A DNA stretch of 64,000 nucleotides from assembly GCF_032393985.1 (NCBI RefSeq), contig NZ_CP135918.1:5457724-5521723 (forward strand), given 5' to 3'. A program made the position numbers and the translations under genes. A model generated the notes under the pieces. That model was not told the DNA's origin, did no database searches, and worked only from the letters and a program-made list of their open reading frames with translations. The stretch is from Fischerella sp. JS2. GTDB taxonomy: Bacteria > Cyanobacteriota > Cyanobacteriia > Cyanobacteriales > Nostocaceae. This document shows, one piece after another, positions 60,774 to 64,000 of this stretch. Positions within the stretch are counted from its first letter, which is position 1. Each line of letters opens with the position of its first letter.

Positions 60774-60935
60774 ATAAATTCATCATGTTCGCTTATATCC
60801 GCCCTTTAGAAAAAGGCGGCTTTACGCATCACGATTCGTAAAAGTCTATTGCTCATGCTTAAGCTCTTAAGGCTATTTTGTCTTTGAGGCGATCACAAAT
60901 GCGGTAAGATTTGGGCGATTGCATCAACCTATTGA

Positions 60936-61847
60936 CTACGATCTCACCATTAACAATTCTACTAACTTCTCGGTAATTGGAAAATCTGTCTGTCTTTCAA
61001 AATGGAGAAACATCGGACTAGGATTGGCTTCTAAAAAAACATACTCACCCGCAGGATTTTGTCGCCAATCGATCGCCGTCCATTTTAGATACAATGCTTT
61101 GGCGATGTCTTTACACAGCTGCTGAATTTGTTTTGGCAATTCCACCGGAATTAATTCCGCTTCTATGTCTGTGCGAAAGTCTAAATCATCACTGCGAATC
61201 TCGGCCGCATAAACAGAGTCACCAATTACATAACTGCGAACGTTAGTTCCAGGAATATACTCTTGTAAGGTAACAGGAGCAATACTCAAAGCTATATTTA
61301 GTCGCTTCGGTTCTAACACAGATGCGGTTAAAGTTTGAGTATGAGCGCCACCGTATACAGGTTTGAAAATGGCTTTTTCGTAGGATTTAGCAAACCTGAT
61401 CACTTCTTGTGGATCGTTGGTGATCAAAGTTTGGGGAATTTTGACACCTAAAAGATGAATTTGGCGAAGTTGTAGAGGTTTTTCTTTATGAAATTGATAC
61501 GCTTCCCAAGAGTTCACCCAACGTGCTGGACATGCCTTAAATAATGTTCGCAGCACACTCATAGAATCATTGAAGGCGATGTTTTGTTGATGGGAATCTT
61601 CTAGAGAAGGAATACCAACGCTACCCAAGCTACGCCAATAAACACTGTGAATATCTTGAAAATCTAATTGATATTCTGGAGATAACTTGAGAGAACCGAA
61701 AACAGAATTAGGTTCCCAAGATATTTTTAGTTGACTGGGGAACATCCGAGTATCTAAATAATCTACAGTCGCTCCCGCCTGTGTCAAAACATTCTTCATA
61801 TGCACAGCATGAGCATCTGAAGAATTGCCTAAAATTAAAATATTCAT
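60936..61847 (-). CDS. ATP-grasp ligase of a graspetide locus (PsnB/MdnC-like)
   Basis: A 303-residue ATP-grasp protein. An N-terminal pre-ATP-grasp region (MNILILGNSSDAHAVHMKNV) is followed by the ATP-grasp fold: AIFKPVYGGAHTQTL (phosphate-binding strand), LQEYIPGTNVRSYVIGDSVY, AEIRSDDLDFR and the metal-binding end AIDWRQNPAGEYVFLEANPS. The length and the IPGTNVRSYVIG and FLEANPSPMF segments are typical of enzymes that make omega-ester or amide macrocycles in graspetides (microviridin, plesiocin). The gene just upstream carries graspetide-type core repeats, separated by a hairpin. General RimK-type ligase activity is the alternative. No lesion is seen. Confidence 0.8.
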   Translation of the reverse strand: MNILILGNSSDAHAVHMKNVLTQAGATVDYLDTRMFPSQLKISWEPNSVFGSLKLSPEYQLDFQDIHSVYWRSLGSVGIPSLEDSHQQNIAFNDSMSVLRTLFKACPARWVNSWEAYQFHKEKPLQLRQIHLLGVKIPQTLITNDPQEVIRFAKSYEKAIFKPVYGGAHTQTLTASVLEPKRLNIALSIAPVTLQEYIPGTNVRSYVIGDSVYAAEIRSDDLDFRTDIEAELIPVELPKQIQQLCKDIAKALYLKWTAIDWRQNPAGEYVFLEANPSPMFLHFERQTDFPITEKLVELLMVRS

Positions 61848-61873
61848 AGTCGTATTTAAATTGTTCTAGTTCG

Positions 61874-61897
61874 TAGTGAGCGTTTCAACGCTCACTA
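61874..61897. terminator. Hairpin with 11-bp perfect arms between precursor and ligase
   Basis: TAGTGAGCGTT (61874-61884) and AACGCTCACTA (61887-61897) form a perfect stem with a 2-bp loop, located between the graspetide precursor relic and the ATP-grasp gene. It lacks a strong T-run on the minus strand, so it may act as an attenuator or RNA-stability hairpin that favours precursor over enzyme synthesis, as common in RiPP operons. Confidence 0.6.
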
Positions 61898-61913
61898 AAT
61901 CATGTACACTTTT

Positions 61914-62034
61914 TTAAAAACCCCCCTCTTCACCAAATGCTTGAGTAGTAACCGTATCACCTCCTTCCTCACCAATAGCCTGGGAAGTGAATAATCCAGA
62001 ATCAGCGATTTTCTTTACTTCCCGATTATTGACA
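61914..62034 (-). pseudogene. Graspetide (plesiocin-type) precursor, 5' end lost to a MITE
   Basis: Read on the minus strand, the 3' end encodes SGLFTSQAIGEEGG, DTVTTQAFGEEGG and a final F before TAA at 61914. The two cores fit the plesiocin-type pattern T(T/S)xxxxEE, in which Thr/Ser side chains are joined to Glu side chains by esters. Upstream the frame runs into a MITE at about 62034 and then a stop, with no ATG, GTG or TTG start, so the leader peptide is missing. The ligase gene follows 66 bp downstream. The precursor therefore looks dead at this copy. Residues before SGLF (NNREVKKIAD) are the last of the native leader. Confidence 0.75.
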
Positions 62035-62159
62035 TCAAGTTCGGCTAATTGCTTACGATATTATGCTTGTTTGGGGGTAATGGGTAATTGGTTTTTCCCA
62101 TTACCCATTACCTATTACCAGCCTACGCGACAGCATAAGTATTCAAGCGAACATAATAT
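62032..62159. repeat. MITE copy (ATCAAGTTCGG family) inside the graspetide precursor
   Basis: Left end ACATCAAGTTCGGCTAATTG (62032) and right end ATAAGTATTCAAGCGAACAT (62135) are near-inverted copies. The core GGTTTTTCCCATTACCCATT matches the unit at 2307-2417. About 128 bp, no coding capacity. The insertion splits the precursor leader from its promoter side. Confidence 0.75.
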
Positions 62160-62419
62160 GACATGTTGAACATGCACAATCATGTTTTCCAATTTATGGA
62201 GTTCGAGTTGAAACGGGTGAACGTAATAATGCATAAGTATGATCCGAAATCAAGTATTACTTATTGAAGATACAAAGAAGAATGTCTTGATTTCTGAACA
62301 ATTATAGAGGACTCTGAAGCAAATTGGCGATCGCTCAAATTATTATGATTTTGTAGACCCCCTGAGAATTTCTTCCCCTCCACAAAAACCTCAATCCTTA
62401 CATAATCAGAGCAAAGCCA

Positions 62420-62899
62420 GTGGTTGAAATTAGACCAATCCAGCAACATGAGATCGAACAAGCCAAGCAAATCGTTGTGGGAGTTAGCCTAGAAATTTGG
62501 CAAGGTGTACTAACTGAAGCAGATTTTTTGCGCTTTGATTCAATGTCCGATATCGAGAATGTGCAGTCACATTATTTCGACAACTGCGGTATATTCTTAG
62601 TCTTGGTCGATGGTGAACAAGTTGTAGGCACAGGGGCAATTCGACGACTTGATGATGAAATTTGTGAACTCAAGCGAATGTGGTTTCTCAAAGACTATCG
62701 AGGACAGGGGTTTGGCTGGAAAATGGCTCAAATGCTCTTCGATTTTGCCCAGCAAGCAGGGTATCGGAAAGTGAGACTCGATCTAGCTGACGAAAAGCGA
62801 CAACCACAAGCACTCAAACTTTATAGAAAACTTGGTTTCTACTCAATTGAACGGTATAACGATAGTTCATGTACTGTGTTTATGGAGAAGGTTGTTTGA
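62420..62899 (+). CDS. GNAT-family N-acetyltransferase
   Basis: A 159-residue GNAT protein, GTG start. Motif A is MWFLKDYRGQGFGWKMAQML, containing the acetyl-CoA pyrophosphate loop Q/RxxGxG/A. Motif B is VRLDLADEKRQPQALKLYRK followed by LGFYSIERYNDSSCTVFMEK. The N-terminal strand (MVEIRPIQQHEIEQAKQIVV) is family-typical. Substrate is unknown. A large hairpin lies downstream. Confidence 0.88.
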   Translation: MVEIRPIQQHEIEQAKQIVVGVSLEIWQGVLTEADFLRFDSMSDIENVQSHYFDNCGIFLVLVDGEQVVGTGAIRRLDDEICELKRMWFLKDYRGQGFGWKMAQMLFDFAQQAGYRKVRLDLADEKRQPQALKLYRKLGFYSIERYNDSSCTVFMEKVV

Positions 62900-62924
62900 C
62901 TACTCCCTCAAATAGCCAAAAGTA

Positions 62925-62979
62925 AAAGGTAAAAGGTAAAAGTAATGGGAAGGTTTTTTTACTTTTACCTTTTACCTTT
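62925..62979. terminator. Hairpin with 21-bp perfect arms after the GNAT gene
   Basis: Arms built of AAAAGGT heptamers (62925-62945 and 62959-62979) are exact inverse complements around a 13-bp loop. This is a convergent short-tandem-repeat palindrome that could act as a transcription terminator or RNA-stabilising structure. Confidence 0.7.
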
Positions 62980-63176
62980 GTGTTTTTCCTAGCATTGGAT
63001 ACAAGTCGTAAATGATACCATAATTTTTTGATAATCATCAACCGTCAAAAATGTCGAAAAACCACCGTATTATCTTCATTAGTCGCTTATATACAACCTT
63101 TTGTAACCCAATCTAAACTAGATTCTAATTCCGTACTTAAGCTACAACCTTTACAAGCAAGCGTGACCGTAAGATT

Positions 63177-63198
63177 AATGATACTTATCGGTATCATT
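63177..63198. promoter_or_regulatory. Dyad AATGATAC/GTATCATT
   Basis: Perfect 8-bp arms around a 6-bp TTATCG spacer, 40 bp beyond the 3' end of merR. No gene clearly starts here, so it could be a terminator arm or an operator for an unseen transcript. No T-run is present. Confidence 0.4.
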
Positions 63199-63238
63199 GA
63201 AGCAAAAGATATTGAATACCAATTTAAAAATTGATTTT

Positions 63239-63652
63239 CTAAGTCGGATCGATAATCGGACAGATGGTATTTTCAGGTATTTCAGAAACCGATTCCCAGC
63301 CTGAAAGTAGCCCTTCTAACTCCAACTTCAACACTTGTAGCTGTTCGATTTGGTGTGCGATCGCTGCAATTTTATCATTTAGTTTTGCTTTAATGTGGTC
63401 GCAGGGTAAGTCCCCTTGGTCATGCACATCCAGCAACTCTTTAATCTCTAACAAGCTCAATCCCAGGTTCTGAGCGCGCTTAATAAAGCTTAAGCGGGCA
63501 AAAACAGTTGAGTTAAATAATCGAAATCCGCCCTCAGTCCGATCCGAAGCCTTGAGTAAGCCCAGTTCTTCGTAGTAACGAATTGTTTTGATAGGAATGC
63601 CACTTTCTTTAGCAACTAAACCAATTTGCTTGAGTGTTTCTTGGGTTAACAT
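63239..63652 (-). CDS. MerR-family metal-responsive regulator
   Basis: A 137-residue MerR protein: HTH (QIGLVAKESGIPIKTIRYYE, residues 9-28), ELGLLKASDRTEGGFRLF, then the dimerisation helix (AHQIEQLQVLKLELEGLL). A Cys near residue 83 (LPCDHIKAKL) and a Cys near the end (ICPII) fit the copper/zinc-sensing subgroup (CueR/ZntR-like). It is 10 bp downstream of a cupredoxin gene on the same strand, so the pair is likely a copper-responsive operon. Its own operator is not identified. Confidence 0.85.
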   Translation of the reverse strand: MLTQETLKQIGLVAKESGIPIKTIRYYEELGLLKASDRTEGGFRLFNSTVFARLSFIKRAQNLGLSLLEIKELLDVHDQGDLPCDHIKAKLNDKIAAIAHQIEQLQVLKLELEGLLSGWESVSEIPENTICPIIDPT

Positions 63653-63662
63653 AATTAACTCC

Positions 63663-64000
63663 TACTTAGTTGGTTGAGTATCTGCTACAGTCTCATCATC
63701 CTTTGAAGATTGAACTTGCCCTTGCCCTGCTTCGACTTTAACTTCGCCCCGAAACATATTCATGCCGCAGGTAAAAGTGTAAGTCCCTGGTTGCTTGGGA
63801 GTAAACTCAATCGGAGTAACTTGGTTAAGGGGTAGCTGTTGGGCAATATAGAAGTCAGGAAACCGGACTTCTTCAAGGCAACTACTGGGATCTTGACGGT
63901 AGAAGTTGAGCCGGACTCTTTGACCTGAATTAACTACAACTTGGCTTGGTTCATATCCACCATCAACGGTAATTGTTACTTCCTGGACTCCCTGCTTTAA
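63663..64000 (-). CDS. Cupredoxin-domain protein (partial at window end)
   Basis: The C-terminal 112 or so residues are visible. They have a plastocyanin-like copper-binding pattern: ITVDGGYEPSQVVVNSGQRV, EFTPKQPGTYTFTCGMNMFR with the conserved Cys and Met ligands. A Gln/Ser/Asp-rich tail ends at TAG 63663. The 5' part lies beyond the window. It is followed within 10 bp by a MerR gene, consistent with a copper-handling operon. Periplasmic location is likely. Confidence 0.85.

Larger units (their letters stand above)
59165..60838. mobile_element. IS605-type element with divergent tnpA and tnpB
   Basis: A minus-strand tnpB and a plus-strand tnpA are arranged divergently with 46 bp between starts. 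The outer ends carry hairpins, as expected for IS200/IS605 recognition ends: CCCCCGTTTTGAAAACGGGG (59170-59190 region) next to tnpB and CCGCCCTTTAGAAAAAGGCG (60807-60828 region) next to tnpA. No target duplication is expected for this family. Exact cleavage sites are not visible by eye; boundaries are approximate. Confidence 0.8.

Noticed and set aside
63028-63234. 68-codon plus-strand frame near merR
   Set aside because: No family features and no ribosome-binding site; it may be an old relic but cannot be supported.

Overview
The window looks like chromosomal DNA of a filamentous, probably heterocyst-forming cyanobacterium (Nostocales-like). The signs are abundant HIP1 octamers (GCGATCGC), heptanucleotide short tandem repeats, a xisI remnant, Uma2 genes, very large multi-PAS and Ser/Thr-kinase/histidine-kinase hybrids, dodecin, a Mut7-C protein and a type III-B CRISPR locus of cyanobacterial type. 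No tRNA, rRNA or replication origin was recognised. All assignments come from reading the sequence; no database search was run.

Layout. 1-7.7 kb: an outer-membrane-like protein end, a Rieske/FAD oxidoreductase, a BON lipoprotein, a four-unit stress-type glycine-zipper protein, a DOMON-like protein and a small-molecule kinase. 7.7-17.6 kb: sugar and housekeeping genes (GlcNAc 2-epimerase, phosphodiester glycosidase, hisD, sucrase-ferredoxin, Mut7-C, ROK kinase) with relics of xisI and Uma2. 17.7-22.5 kb: a three-gene secreted-protein cluster with a gamma-carbonic-anhydrase-like beta-helix protein, then a graveyard of fragments (IS1, HlyD, antitoxin, a nonsense-mutated gene) around an intact Uma2 gene. 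22.5-27.4 kb: an XRE regulator and a nine-PAS hybrid histidine kinase.

27.5-41.8 kb is a type III-B CRISPR-Cas locus on the minus strand: CARF/HEPN-like effector, fused Cmr6/Cmr1-like RAMP, cmr5, cmr4, cmr3, a four-helix-bundle gene, cas10/cmr2, a 12-repeat array, cas2, cas1 and a Csx18-like membrane protein. A divergent WYL regulator follows. The interference module is broken: cas10 carries a -1 frameshift, and cmr4 carries an in-frame TAA and a 756-bp IS1-family insertion with an 8-bp target duplication. Array, adaptation genes and leader look intact.

41.9-57 kb: dodecin, small membrane proteins, an 847-residue HTH/helical-repeat protein behind a 13-bp-arm perfect palindrome, a molybdopterin oxidoreductase, a GIY-YIG protein with a CoiA-like zinc knuckle, and a giant kinase/AAA/GAF/PAS/histidine kinase split by a +1 frameshift. 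57-60.8 kb is a mobile-element pile-up: a tyrosine recombinase with a C-terminal zinc ribbon, split by a second copy of the same IS1-family element, then an IS605-type tnpB/tnpA pair. 60.9-62.2 kb holds an ATP-grasp ligase and, just upstream, the remains of a plesiocin-type graspetide precursor with two TxQAxGEEGG core repeats; its leader has been removed by a MITE. The window ends with a GNAT acetyltransferase, a MerR regulator and a cupredoxin.

The most interesting points are the graspetide locus, the multiply inactivated type III-B locus that keeps its array and adaptation genes, the palindrome-controlled 847-residue protein, and the zinc-ribbon recombinase.
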